Assembly (NCBI GenBank): GCA_004135705.1
Contig: CM014278.1
Coordinates: forward strand, 20,929,616 to 20,993,615
Origin: Alloteropsis semialata
Lineage: Eukaryota > Streptophyta > Magnoliopsida > Poales > Poaceae
DNA: 64,000 bases
Direction: 5' to 3'
Shown here: positions 1 to 11,043 of the stretch, in pieces
Layout of the letters: every line of letters starts with the position of its first letter
How positions within the stretch are numbered: position 1 is the stretch's first letter
Position numbers and translations under genes: made by a program
The notes under the pieces: model-generated
Told to the model about the DNA's origin: nothing
Seen by the model: only the letters and a program-made list of their open reading frames with translations
Database searches by the model: none

Positions 1-153
1 CTTTTAAGGTGGCTTCCTCCTCCCTAGCCAAGCAAGGTGGGATTATTCAGAGGCTCACACGGTCACCGCCCGACTACAATTGGGGCTCTTTTGGCCCATT
101 TTTTTGTCGCGTCTTTGCCAGCGGGTAATAATGGAGGCTGTCCTCATCATTAC
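1..153. other. Unassigned non-coding left flank
   Basis: No convincing reading frame or known motif. The segment is not satellite, although the other side of the neighbouring element (from 4392) is. It ends with TCCTCATCA at 141-149, which matches the terminal bases of the adjacent LTR. It might be the edge of another member of that LTR family, but the match is too short to decide. Confidence 0.3.
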
Positions 154-1168
154 TGATAAGAACCCGCTAGGGTTTGTGCCCAATCTTTCGATGAGAAATG
201 GATAACTTCGATTTGGATTGGAGAGACGTTCACGGCCCGACTACAACCATCAAAGGATGTTGCGCCTTAGCAACCGATACACCAACTCCAGCGGTCGCCG
301 CGATCTTGTGGAGCACGATCAACCAAACCACGAGGGTAATTCCTGCAAACAATCGAAGAACAAGCAAGAACAAGTAGAACAAGCAACTCAATTGCAAATA
401 TGGAGATGATACTCAATCTGAAATCACAAAGGTGGGGTTCTGAATCGAGTAGAACGGATGGTCTCGCCGACACATGCGTCTACAAGGAAGTAGCAATGGC
501 TAAACTTACATCTAAACAAAACCCAATCTGTTTGTGGCGGCTATGGAGGTATATTAGAGGGTAGGGGACGACCAGGATGTGGTGGAGGTCGTCCCACAAC
601 CCTAGGATGCGCCCCTATTGGGCCCCACATGATACACGGGCCATCAGGCCAAAATCAGGCGACGCAGCACCCTGGACAGAAAAACCTATGGGGAGTAAAT
701 CGATGATTCCAGCCACCTCGAAATAGATGTGGACTTGAGTCTAGATCCATATGAAAACTGACTTCAAGACGCTTCCATGAAGTACTTGAACGCCCAAAAC
801 GAAGTTCGGATGAAGTCGTGGTGGCCTCCACAAGTTGGCCCAATGCTGCAGTTCGAATCCAACTCCAAAACGTGTTGGATTTGATCTCTTTCTTTCCTTG
901 GGCCAAAAGTGACATGGTGGCCTGGTGGAGGACGTGGGGAATACTTGAACTTGGCCCCCAATCAACTTCTTTGGTCCTCTATGCCTTCCATGTGTGTTTA
1001 ACACCCTTTTTGATCCACGAATGTATTTCTGAAAATGACAATGAACATACATCATGGCGTAGCATCAATTCATCAAATGTATCACATACAATCATTATAA
1101 AGAATTGTTTCATCTTTGAATCAAAAGTTGATATTGTGGTTGTATCTGAGCTGGTGATGTCCTCATCA
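154..1168 (-). repeat. 3' LTR of element G
   Basis: This 1015-bp repeat is nearly identical to 3377-4391. On the minus strand it begins TGATGAGGACATC and ends CTTATCA. It directly follows the purine-rich tract at 1169-1181, which identifies it as the 3' LTR. The same LTR family occurs as a solo copy at 46976-47907. Confidence 0.88.
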
Positions 1169-1181
1169 TTCTCCCCTTCTT
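1169..1181 (-). other. Polypurine tract of element G
   Basis: The minus strand reads AAGAAGGGGAGAA immediately before the 3' LTR. This is the expected plus-strand DNA priming site. The gag stop codon (1180-1182) overlaps its upstream edge, so the coding region runs straight into it. Confidence 0.8.
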
Positions 1182-2235
1182 AGCTGCAAGTCGTCCTCGA
1201 CTTGCTCCAGTGGCATTCAATGGTTATTGGTTTGATGTTGGAATGTGGAGCGATGGCCATGCTGCACAGCCACAACCAGCAATGCTCCCCTTCTTCGGGC
1301 TGATCCTCTGACGTCGTAGGTGCTGCACAATCTTTCTTTTGACACTTTAGCAGCGGGTGTAGTTGCTCAAATTGCTCAATGCACTCAATGGTAGTGTTCT
1401 CATCCTCCTGCAAAATGTTATGGACAGCAAGGGGAAAAAGAAAGTGCTCTAACTCTAGTTGTGGTGCTGCAACCTGAGAAGAAGTATCACACAACTCTTC
1501 GCTCGCATCGCTTCGTTCAGCATAAACAAACATACCTTCACTCCCTTCCTTTGATGGGTGTGCAAATAATTCCTTTGTATTCTGTCCAAAGTTAGTCACA
1601 GTAGAACACATAACAATATCCGCACCCACTGAATTTTTTGTTTCACAAGTAGGTAGCAATTTAGCCAATTTCTTTGCACTCAAATCATTTGCAAGTTGAA
1701 TCTCAATTCTTGAAGCAAGGTCAATCAAACAAGAGAGAGAATCATACATTTCATGCAATAGTCTAGCCTGAATTTCAATGTTAAGCCCCTTTAAAAATCT
1801 AATTTCAGTAGCTTCTTCACATTCTTCCAAACCACAACGCAACATACGGAATTTTAGATCATGATAGTATACATCAACTGAGTTTTTACCTTGTTTTAAA
1901 TTATTTAATTTATCAAGCATATGATTAGCATAATATTCAGGAACATGATTTTCTCTAAAACTTCTTTTCATATCCTTCCATGTTTTAGGAACTTTATCAT
2001 GTCTCAACAAGTGCTTCCACGAAGTCAAAGCATAATCAGTTAAAATAGAAGAAGCAGCTATAACTTTTTGCTCTTCAGGCAAATCATATTTTCTGAATTC
2101 TTTATCTACTTTTACCTCCCAATCAATGTATGCTTCAGGATCATACATACCAGCATATGAAGGCAAGAAATAAATGACGTCTTCAATCTGAAGGTGTAGT
2201 TTTGTTGGCTCAAAAATCTCTGTATCACCTGCCAT
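1180..2235 (-). CDS. Gag-like protein of the gag-only element G
   Basis: Intact 351-aa reading frame starting at ATG 2235. Residues about 35-170 resemble the retrotransposon gag (capsid) domain. They contain the W..K.D..F pattern (YIDWEVKVDKEF), the segment ALTSWKHL and the late-domain pattern YYHDLKFRMLRCGL. Known role: gag proteins assemble the cytoplasmic virus-like particle that packages the RNA. I see no CCHC zinc knuckle. The C-terminal 150 residues are acidic and Ser/Glu/Gln-rich with no recognisable domain. The frame ends in the polypurine tract, so no pol follows. An uninterrupted gag in an element with about 2 percent LTR divergence suggests the coding capacity was kept until recently. 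The protein would need pol supplied in trans. Confidence 0.8.
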   Translation of the reverse strand: MAGDTEIFEPTKLHLQIEDVIYFLPSYAGMYDPEAYIDWEVKVDKEFRKYDLPEEQKVIAASSILTDYALTSWKHLLRHDKVPKTWKDMKRSFRENHVPEYYANHMLDKLNNLKQGKNSVDVYYHDLKFRMLRCGLEECEEATEIRFLKGLNIEIQARLLHEMYDSLSCLIDLASRIEIQLANDLSAKKLAKLLPTCETKNSVGADIVMCSTVTNFGQNTKELFAHPSKEGSEGMFVYAERSDASEELCDTSSQVAAPQLELEHFLFPLAVHNILQEDENTTIECIEQFEQLHPLLKCQKKDCAAPTTSEDQPEEGEHCWLWLCSMAIAPHSNIKPITIECHWSKSRTTCS

Positions 2236-3361
2236 GATTAGTAGAAAACAAAAAACAATTCGTATCCTCCTGTCAACTACTAGGATGTGGCTGTTGTAAA
2301 TCTCTCAATCTCAAACTATTGAAACAAGCTCTTACAAGTTCTTACCAAGCAAAACAGGAGGTGATGGCAACCAACAAGTCAGCACCTGTGGAAGGAAGTG
2401 TATCGGTGCCGCAGCAACAAGACCTATCAAGCCATAGTCGAAATATGTGGAGCTATAGGTGGGCTGAAGCAAGGAAGTACTAGCACCACGTAAGTCACAA
2501 AAGCAAGTTGAATAAATGTTTAACGGCAGCACTATGCTGGTCCTAGGCTAGAATGTGCTAGAGACGCGAGCCTGGACACAAACGAAGTCATCGAACTGCA
2601 ACAAGGAAGGATCATACGGAGCGGAATAGCAGCAAAAGAAACCCCTTTTCTTCTTTCTCTATCTTTTCTTGCTTTCTTTCTTTCTATTCTTTCTTTCTTT
2701 CTTTACTTTCTTTCTTTACTTTCTTTTTTTTTCAAGTAGCACAAATGCAGCAGCAAGATCAAACAACTGGCTGGCTGTTTTTACAAACCCAGCAAATACG
2801 CAAATCTCCGGGATGATTGCGAAGCGCTCAGAAAGAATTTTGGACCAAGGTTAGATCCATTGGAACAAGCACAAGTCAAGGTTTCCAGATTGTATTAAAC
2901 ACCCAATTCGGAGTTCGGACAAAGGAAATATGGCGTTTTTCTTTTCAGGCTGAAACTGGACTCCGAATCGAATTCTGTTTTGAACTTGTGTGGTTTCTGT
3001 TTGTAGATGGAAGGATGGACGTGGATGGAACTTCAAAGGACGTGGTTAGGGCTATGGTGGCAAGTGAAACAATGGATTATCGAAATCAATTCTGATTTGT
3101 GGGGGAAAACAATGAAACCCTAATCTGCAACGGTGACACAAACGTGGCAAGAACTCGAAACTCTAAACGACTAGACGCTAAGACCAGCAACTTGACACGA
3201 CGATGCAACCGTTAATTCAACAAGCCCTAACCAAGTAGTACTAGTAAAGGCTCAAAAGATTTGTAGCATTCCAGGGATACTATTCTACTTTTTTTGGCTT
3301 TTTGTGGACTATAGGAAATTAAAAACAGCAAACAAAAGATAGTCTCTCACCGATAAACCTT
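2236..3361 (-). other. Long untranslated leader of element G
   Basis: About 1.1 kb lies between the primer binding site and the gag start with no supported reading frame. It holds the CTTT-rich microsatellite at 2643-2732. Such leaders usually carry the packaging signal, but no specific signal can be read here. Confidence 0.55.
2643..2732. repeat. Pyrimidine-rich CTTT microsatellite
   Basis: An almost uninterrupted C/T run dominated by CTTT units (AAAG on the element's sense strand) lies in the leader of element G. It is low-complexity and accounts for the Phe/Leu-rich small reading frame that starts at 2669. Confidence 0.85.
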
Positions 3362-3375
3362 GCTCTGATTACCAA
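3362..3375 (-). other. Primer binding site of element G
   Basis: On the minus strand, one base after the 5' LTR, the sequence is TTGGTAATCAGAGC. This matches the usual plant initiator-Met tRNA primer site (TGGTATCAGAGC) apart from one extra A. It fixes the element's orientation. Confidence 0.8.
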
Positions 3376-3376
3376 C

Positions 3377-4391
3377 TGATGAGAACCCGCTAGGGTTTTT
3401 GCCCAATCTTTCGATGAGAGATGGATAACTTCGATTTGGACTAGAGAGACGTTCACGGCCCGACTACAACCATCAAAGGATGTTGCGCCTTAGCAATCGA
3501 TACACCAACTCCAGCGGTCGCCGCGATCTTGTGGAGCACGATCAACCAAACCACGAGGGTAATTCCTGCAAGCAATCGAAGAACAAGCAAGAACAAGTAG
3601 AACAAGCAACTCAATTGCAAATATGGAGATGATACTCAATCTGAAATCACAAAGGTGGGGTTCTGAATCGAGTAGAATGGATGGTCTCGCCGACACATGC
3701 GTCTACAAGGAAGTAGCAATGGCTAAACTTACATCTAAACAAAACCCAATCTGTTTGTGGCGGCTATGGAGGTATATTAGAGGGTAGGGGACGACCAGGA
3801 TGTGGTGGAGGTCGTCCCACAACCCTAAGATGCGCCCCTATTGGGCCCCACATGATACACGGGCCATCAGGCCAAAATCAGGCGACGCAGCACCCTGGAC
3901 AGAAAAACCTATGGGGAGTAAATTGACGATTCCAGCCACCTCGAAATAGATGTAGACTTGCATCTGGATCCATATGAAAACTGACTTCAAGATGCTTCCA
4001 TGAAGTACTTGAACGCCCAAAACAAAGTTCGGATGAAGTCGTGGTGGCCTCCACAAGTTGGCCCAATGCTGCAGTTCGAATCCAACTCCAAAACGTGTTG
4101 GATTTGATCTCTTTCTTTCCTTGGGCCAAAAGTGACGTGGTGGCCTGGTGGAGGACGTGGGGAATACTTGGACTTGGCCCCCAATCAACTTCTTTGGTCC
4201 TCCATGCCTTCCATGTGTGTTTAACACCCTTTTTGATCCACGAATGTATTTCTGAAAATGACAATGAACATACATCATGGCGTAGCATCAATTCATCAAA
4301 TGTATCACATACAATCATTATAAAGAATTGTTTCACCTTTGAATCCAAAGTTGCTATTGTGGTTGTATCTGAGCTGGTGATGTCCTCATCA
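3377..4391 (-). repeat. 5' LTR of element G
   Basis: 1015-bp partner of 154-1168, starting with TG and ending with CA. The primer site lies just inside it. Its outer end at 4391 directly abuts satellite block 1 (GGTGAGTTTCGG). Confidence 0.88.
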
Positions 4392-7300
4392 GGTGAGTTT
4401 CGGACCATTTCATTTCTGCTTTTGTAACGTAGCGAGAGGGGCCCGTTTATTGCAATTAATCCACCATTTTATGCGGCCGAACTTGCAGTCAATTTTTTCA
4501 CAACGGATGACTCCAAACCATTCTATTGGACCAAAAACCATGTCTGGATGAGTTTCTGACCATTTCGTTACTGCTTTTGTGACACCCCGAACGGGCCCGT
4601 TTAGTGTAATTAATGCACCAGTTTACGCGGCCGAACGTGCTGTCAATTTTTTTCGCAACGGATGACTCCAAACCACTCAATTAGACCAAAAACCATATCA
4701 GGGAGAGTTTTGGGCCATTTCGTTACTACTTTTGTGACACCCCAAAATGGGCCCGTTTAGTGCAATTAATGCACCGTTTTAGCGGCCGAACTTGCTGTCA
4801 ATTTTTCGCAACGGATGACTCCAAACCACTCTATTAGACCAAAAACCTTGTCTGGGTGAGTTTCTGACCATTTCGTTACTGCTTTTGTGACACCCCAAAA
4901 CGGGCTTGTTTAGTGTAATTAATGCACCGGTTTACGTGGCAAACTTGCTGTCAAATTTTTTCACAACGGATGACTCCAAACCACTCTATTAGACCAAAAA
5001 CCATGTCTGGGTGAGTTTTAGACCGTTTCGTTACTACTTTTGTGACAACGCGAAACCGGCCCGTTTAGTGCAATTAATGCACCGTTTTACGCGGCCGAAC
5101 TTGCTGTCATTTTTTTCGCAACGGATGACTCCAAACCACTCTATTAGACCAAAAACCTTGTCTGGGTGAGTTTCTGACCATTTCGTTACTGTTTACGCAG
5201 CCGAACTTGCTGTCAATTTTTTTTGCAACGGATGACTCCAAACCACTCTATTAAACCAAAAACCATGTCTGGGAGAGTTTCGGACCATTTCGTTACCGCT
5301 TAACGTAGCGACACGAGCCCATTTAGTGCAATTAATGCACCGTTTTATGCGACCGAATTTGCTGTCAATTTTTTCGCAACGGATGACTCCAAACCACTCT
5401 ATTAGACCAAAAACAATGTCTAGGTGAGTTTCGGACCATTTTGTTACTGCTTTGTAACGTAGCGAAACGGGCCTGTTTAGTGCAATTAATGCACCGTTTT
5501 ATGCGGCCGAACTTGCTGTCAATTTTTTCGCAATGGATCACTCCAAACCACTTTATTAAACCAAAAACCATGTCTAGGTGAGTTTCGGACCATTTTGTTA
5601 CAACTTTTATAACGTAGCGAAACGAGCCCGTTTAATTCAATTAATGCACCATTTTATGCGGCCGAACTTGCTGTCAATTTATTTTGCAATGGATGACTCC
5701 AAACCACTCTATTAGACCAAAAACCATGTCTGCGTGAGTTTCGTACCATTTCGTTATTGCTTTTGTAACGTAGCGAAATGGGCCCGTTTAGTGCAATTAA
5801 TGCATCGTTTTATGTGGGCACACTTGCTGTCAATTTTTTCGCAACGGATGACTCGAATCCACTCTATTAGACCAAAAACCATGTCTAGGTGAGTTTCGAA
5901 CCATATCGTTACTGCTTTTGTGACATCCCGAAACGGGCCCGTTTAGTGCAATTGATGCACTGTTTTACGCAGCCGAACTTGCTGTCAATTTTTTCGCAAC
6001 GGATGACTCCAAACCACTCTGTTAGACCAAAAACCATGTCTTGGTGTGTTTCGGACCATTTCGCTACTTCTTTTATAACATAGCGAAATGGGCCCGTTTA
6101 GTGCAATTAATGCACTGTTTTATGCGGCCGAACTTGCTATCAATTTTTTTCGCAACGGATGACTCCAAACCACTCCATTGGGCCAAAAACCATGTCTGGT
6201 TGAGTTTCGGACCATTTCGTTACTGCTTTTATAACATAGCGAAACGGGCCCGTTTAGTGAAATTAATGCACCGATTTACACGGCCGAACTTTCTGTCAAA
6301 TTTTTTCGCAACGGATGACCACTCTATTAGACCAAAAACCATGTCAGGGTGAATTTCGAACCATATCGTTACTGCTTTTGTGACACCCCGAAACGGGCCC
6401 GTTTAGTGCAATTAATGCACCGTTTTACGTGGCCGAACTTGCTGTCAATTTTTTCGCAACGGATGACTCCAAACCACTCTGTTAGACCAAAAACCATATC
6501 TGGGTGTGTTCCGGACCATTTCGTTACTTCTTTTATAACATAGCGAAACGGGTCCGTTTAGTGCAATTAATGCACCGTTTTTTGCGGCCGAACTTGCTGT
6601 CAACTTTTTCGCAACGGATGACTCCAAGCCACTCTATTGGACCGAAAACCATGTCTAGGTGAGTTTCGGACCATTTCATTACTGCTTTTGTAACGTAGTG
6701 AAACAGGCCCGTTTAGTGCAATTAATGCACCGTTTAATACGGCCGAACTTGCTGTCAATTGTTTCGCAACGGATGACTCCAAACCACACTATTAGATCAA
6801 AAACCATGTCTGGGTGAGTTTCGGACCATTTCGTTACTGCTTTTGTTACGTAGCGAAACGGGCCCCTTTAGTGCAATTAATGCACCGTTTTACGCGGCCG
6901 AACTTGCTGTCAATTTTTTCGCAACGGATGACCAAACCACTCTATTAGACGAAAAACCATGTCTGGGTGAGTTTTGGACCATTTCCTTGCTGCTTTTGTA
7001 ACGTAGCGAAACGTGCCCGTTTAGTGCAACTAATGCACCGTTTTATGCGGCCGAACTTGCTGTCAATTTTTCCACAACGGATGACTCCAAATCACTCTAT
7101 TAGACCAAAAACCTTGTCTGGGAGAGTTTCGGACCATTTCGTTTCTGCTTTTGTAACGTAGCGAAACGGGCCCGTTTAGTACAATTAATGCATCGTTTTA
7201 CGCGGCCAAACTTGTCAATTTTTTCGCAACGGATGACTCCAAACCACTCTATTAGACCAAAAACCATGTCTAGGTGAGTTTCGGACCATTTCGTTGCTGC

Positions 7301-8346
7301 TTTTATAACATAGCGAAACGAGCCCGTTTAGTGCAATTAATGCACCATTTTATGCTGCCGAACTTGGTGTCAATTTTTTCGCAACGGATGACTCCAAATC
7401 ACTCTATTAGACCAAAAACCTTGTCTAGGTGAGTTTCGGACCGTTTCGTTACTTCTTTTTTTTTACGTAGCGAATCAGGCCCGTTTAGTGCAATTAATGC
7501 ACCGTTTTACGTGGCCAAAGTTGCTATCAATTTTTTCGCAACGGATGACTCCAAACCACTCTATTGGACAAAAAATCATGTCAGGATGAGTTTCGGATCA
7601 TTTCGTTATTGCTTTTGTGAAACCCCAAAACGGGCCCTTTTAGTGCAATTAATGCACCGTTTTATGCGGCCGAACTTGCTGTCAATATTTTCACAACGGA
7701 TGACTCCAAACCACTCAATTAGACCAAAAACCATGTCTGGGTGAGTTTCGGACCATTTTGTTACTACTTTTGTGACATCCCGAAATGGGCCCATTTAGTG
7801 CAATTAATGCACCGTTTTATGTGGCCGAACTTGCTGTCAATTTTTTCGCAACGGATGACTCCAAAGCACTCTATTAGACCAAAAACCATGTCTGGGTGAG
7901 TTTCGGACCATTTCGTTACTGCTTTTGTAACGTAGGGAAACGAGCCCGTTTAGTGCAATTAATGCACCGTTTTATGCTGCCGAACTTGCTGTCAATTTTT
8001 TCGCAACGGATGTCTCCTAACCACTCTATTAGACCTAAAACCTTGTCTGGGTGAGTTTGGGACCATTTCGTTGCTGCTTTTGTGACGTAGTGAAACAGGC
8101 CCGTTTAGTGCAATTAATGCACCATTTTACGTGGCCGAACTTGCTGTCAATTTTTTCGCAACAGATGACTCCAATCCATTCTGTTAGACCAAAAACCATG
8201 TCTAGGTGAGTTTCGGACCATTTTGTTATTGCTTTTATAACGTAGCGAAACGTGCCCGTTTAATGCAATTAATGCACCGTTTTATGCTGCCGAACTTGCT
8301 GTCAATTTTTTCGCAACGGATGACTCCAAACCATTCTATTAGACCA
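4392..8346. repeat. Satellite block 1, ~155-bp tandem monomers
   Basis: About 25 head-to-tail copies of a unit of about 155 bp. Recurring landmarks in order are GTCTGGGTGAGTTTCGG, CCATTTCGTTACTGC, GCGAAACGGGCCCGTTTAG, TGCAATTAATGCACCG, CGGCCGAACTTGCTGTCAA and CGCAACGGATGACTCC. Spacing measured elsewhere in the array (for example 22453 to 22608) is 155 bp. Neighbouring copies differ by point changes and short deletions; one is shortened near 5190. The length resembles grass centromere satellites (rice CentO about 155 bp, maize CentC about 156 bp), but I cannot claim sequence identity with either. Small reading frames here are by-products of the repeat. Confidence 0.93.
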
Positions 8347-8441
8347 TGTTGGGGAATTGGCCTGCCAAGGAAACACCTTCACCCGTTTACTCTGATCTTT
8401 AGCTCCGGGCGTTCGCCTTCGCTACGAATAACTGAAATGCC
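8347..8441 (+). repeat. 5' LTR remnant of element D
   Basis: The first ~95 bp match the start of the LTR at 13138: TGTTGGGG, GGCCTGCCAAGGAAAC and a CTTCGCTACGAATA segment. The match stops at GAAATGCC and the sequence continues inside gag, so most of the LTR, the primer site and the gag N-terminus are deleted. Confidence 0.8.
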
Positions 8442-11043
8442 AGGTCCCAACGCGCAGCACATTGCAAGGGAAAACACCAACAACCCTTGGAGATCTATAT
8501 GAGGAGTTCAAGAAATATTGTCGATCCGACAATGACAACAGAATGCGAATTGCTAGAGAAGCCGTTTTGAGAAACCAGTATGACTCCCAAAACAAGCAGC
8601 ACCATTACAACCAAAACCATTACCAAAACTACCCATCCCAAACCATCATAAATGTGGAGAGCCCGTCTTCGCTACCACAAAACAAACCCATCTACCAAGA
8701 AAACCAATATCAGAACCAAAGAAATGAGCCCACCCAAAGGGGTGGAAGAACCGGCAGAGGCCGAGGAAGAGGAAGGGGTCCACCTTCGGGACCAGAGCTG
8801 TTTTGTCAATATCATGGCAAAAATCACACCCATGGCACTGAGCAGTGCTGAGACATCAAGAGAACCATTGACAAGTTGAAGGCAGACAAAATCCAAGCTA
8901 CCAAACCGAAGCCATCCATGGCTTCGCACCCCAACTCCCAAATTCAAACACAAACCCAAGCAATCCAGCCATACTGCCCAGTATATCCCTCCCTAACCTC
9001 AAACTTTGTCCATCCTACAACAGCAATGGCGACTCAATTTTCGCCTTCGCCGCAAACATTCCAGCATTATTACCCACAAACCCTGTACCCACAATTCTAC
9101 CCTCAAACTAGCCAGCCTATCCCAAACAAAGATATCAAGGTACAGGAATTGCCACCTCCACCCCCACCACCACAAAAACAAGACCAAACCACAGCAAATC
9201 CCTTACCCAGCTATGGCCTCATTATGCCTATAACTGGAGGATCTTCGCTTGCCTTCGAGACGAAGAAGCAGAGAAAAAGTTACTTTCGCCAAGTCAACAA
9301 CATCACAGTTGACGGTCCTTACAAGAAATCAGAATGGTATCACATGCCAATCACCTTCACTGAGGAAGATCTCAAGCTCCACAACTTTCCACACAATGAT
9401 GCAATGTCGATTGAAGCCAACATTGCTGGCTGGACAATTGGGAAAGTGCTAGTGGACACAGGCAGCTCTGCAGATATTATCTTGGCGAAGACACTCAGGT
9501 CAATGATCAACATCAACCCAGACAATCTAGAGCCATCAGATACACCCTTAGTTGGCTTCGGGGGGAAGCGCACTGCTACTTTGGGGAAAATCACATTGTC
9601 AGTATCCTTTGGCGATACATCAAATGCAAGAACAAAGTACATCACTTTCGACGTCGTTGATATGTTCTTCGACTACAACGTTATCTTCGGCAGAGAAGTC
9701 ATAAATGCCTTCGATATCATCATAAGGCAAGCTTTCTTGTGCATGAAAATGCCAGCTCTCAAAGGCGTCATCACCGTCTTCGGTGATCAAACAGAGGCAA
9801 GAAGAATCGAATATGCCAACACTCCAGGCCAGCGAAAGGTACATGTGCTCGAAGAAAAAGAACCCATCTACCCTGAGGAGAAGGCAATTGCTGAGAAAGA
9901 TAAAAGCATGCAAGGCGTAACAGAAATAAAAGAGGTACAATTACAGCCTGATGTCTTCAACAGGAAAGTCATTATTGGCTCTGATCTTGAGCCCGACGAA
10001 GAAGAAAGACTCATCGAGTTCTTGAGAAACAACAAAGACGTTTTCGTTTGGTCAAGTAAAGATTTACCAGGCATTGACAGAAGCATTATCGAGCACAAAC
10101 TTGCAATCAGCCCTGAGATGAGGCCGAAGAAGCAGAAACTAAGGAAAATATCCGAAGAAAAAATGAGTGCAGTCAAAGCTGAGGTGCAAAGGCTGCTAGA
10201 CGCAAATGTCATACACGAAGTCAAATACCCCCAATGGCTAACAAACACGGTGCCAGTGAAAAAGAAAAATAGCAAGTGGAGAATGTGCATTGATTTGACC
10301 GACCTCAATAAGGCATGCCCCAAGGATGATTTCCCATTCTCACGAATTGACAAAATCATTGATCAAGCTGCTGCAAGCGAGATGATGTCTCTGCTAGACT
10401 GCTTCTCCGGTTATCATCAGATATGGATGAAGAAAGAAGATGAAGAAAAAACCAGCTTCATCACTCCTGTTGGCACATTTTGCTTCATCAGAATGCCCGA
10501 GGGGCTTCGAAATGCTGGTACCACTTTCTGTCGCATGTCAAGTACCGTATTCAAAGAAGAACTTTTCAAAACTATACTTGCATATGTTGATGACATCTTG
10601 GTTAAAAGTGTCAAAAGACAAGATCATGTCTCAGACTTGGCAGTTGCCTTCGCAAGAATGAGGACAAGCGGGTCTCAAACTCAACCCGGAGAAATGTGTC
10701 TTCGGAGTAACCAAAGGGAAGATTCTAGGCTGGCTGGTGTCAGCCAATGAAATCGAAGCCAATCCTGACAAGATAAATGCAATTCTTAACATGGAAGAGC
10801 CAAAATGCATTAGAGATGTGCAGAAACTCTCTGGCAGAATCGCAGCACTTAACAGATTCATTGCAAAGGCAGCTGAGCGCAGTTTACCATTCTTCGCAAC
10901 TCTCAGAAATGCATCAAAGTTTGAATGGCAAGAAGAGCAGTCGAAGGCATTCCATGAGCTAAGGCAATATCTGATGCAGCTCATGAAGCTGACAACACCT
11001 GACCCGAAAGCACCCTTATTATTATACGTAGCAGCTTCACAAT
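8442..11043 (+). pseudogene. gag (C-term)-protease-RT-RNase H fragment of element D
   Basis: One frame runs from gag through reverse transcriptase (8462-10657) with a single stop, TGA at 8849-8851. There element A has an Arg, so CGA to TGA is likely. Upstream is a basic RGRGRGRG stretch and a zinc-knuckle remnant (CQYHGKNHTHGTEQC). The frame open from 8876 has the aspartic protease motif VDTGSSADI (about residue 193) and, in the reverse transcriptase, KWRMCIDLTDLNKACPKD, LDCFSGYHQI and the catalytic YVDDILVKS (about residue 569). A frameshift near 10657 moves the reading to another frame, which carries the RT thumb and the start of RNase H up to LLLYVAASQSA. A deletion junction then enters the antisense gene. 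Domain order PR-RT-RH marks Ty3/gypsy; similarity to element A places it in the Tat/Grande group. It cannot make integrase. Confidence 0.85.

Larger units (their letters stand above)
154..4391 (-). mobile_element. Element G: complete gag-only LTR retrotransposon (TR-GAG type)
   Basis: Two direct repeats of 1015 bp (154-1168 and 3377-4391), each bounded by TG and CA, flank an internal region of about 2.2 kb. Read on the minus strand the order is 5' LTR, an initiator-Met-type primer binding site, a long leader, gag, a polypurine tract and the 3' LTR. No protease, reverse transcriptase or integrase is visible in any frame. This matches the described class of terminal-repeat retrotransposons with a GAG domain (TR-GAG), which depend on enzymes from other elements. 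I count by eye about 23 differences between the LTRs (about 2.3 percent), so the insertion is fairly young. The flanking 5-mers (ATTAC on the left, GGTGA on the right) do not match, so one flank has probably been rearranged. Satellite adjoins only the right side. Confidence 0.85.

Noticed and set aside
655..1183. Reading frames in the G LTRs (741-1055, 818-1183 and the matching ones at 3838-4427)
   Set aside because: They lie in LTR sequence, appear on both strands, and have no domain. The two LTR copies simply share them.
4392..8346. Many 60-100 aa reading frames on both strands within satellite blocks, with repeated GPFRYCFCN-like text
   Set aside because: They recur once per monomer in fixed phase and carry the same text, so they are by-products of the repeat and not genes.
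8652..8959. Alternative-frame ORFs over the D gag tail (8652-8879, 8672-8959)
   Set aside because: They overlap the recognisable gag zinc-knuckle frame and have no independent support.
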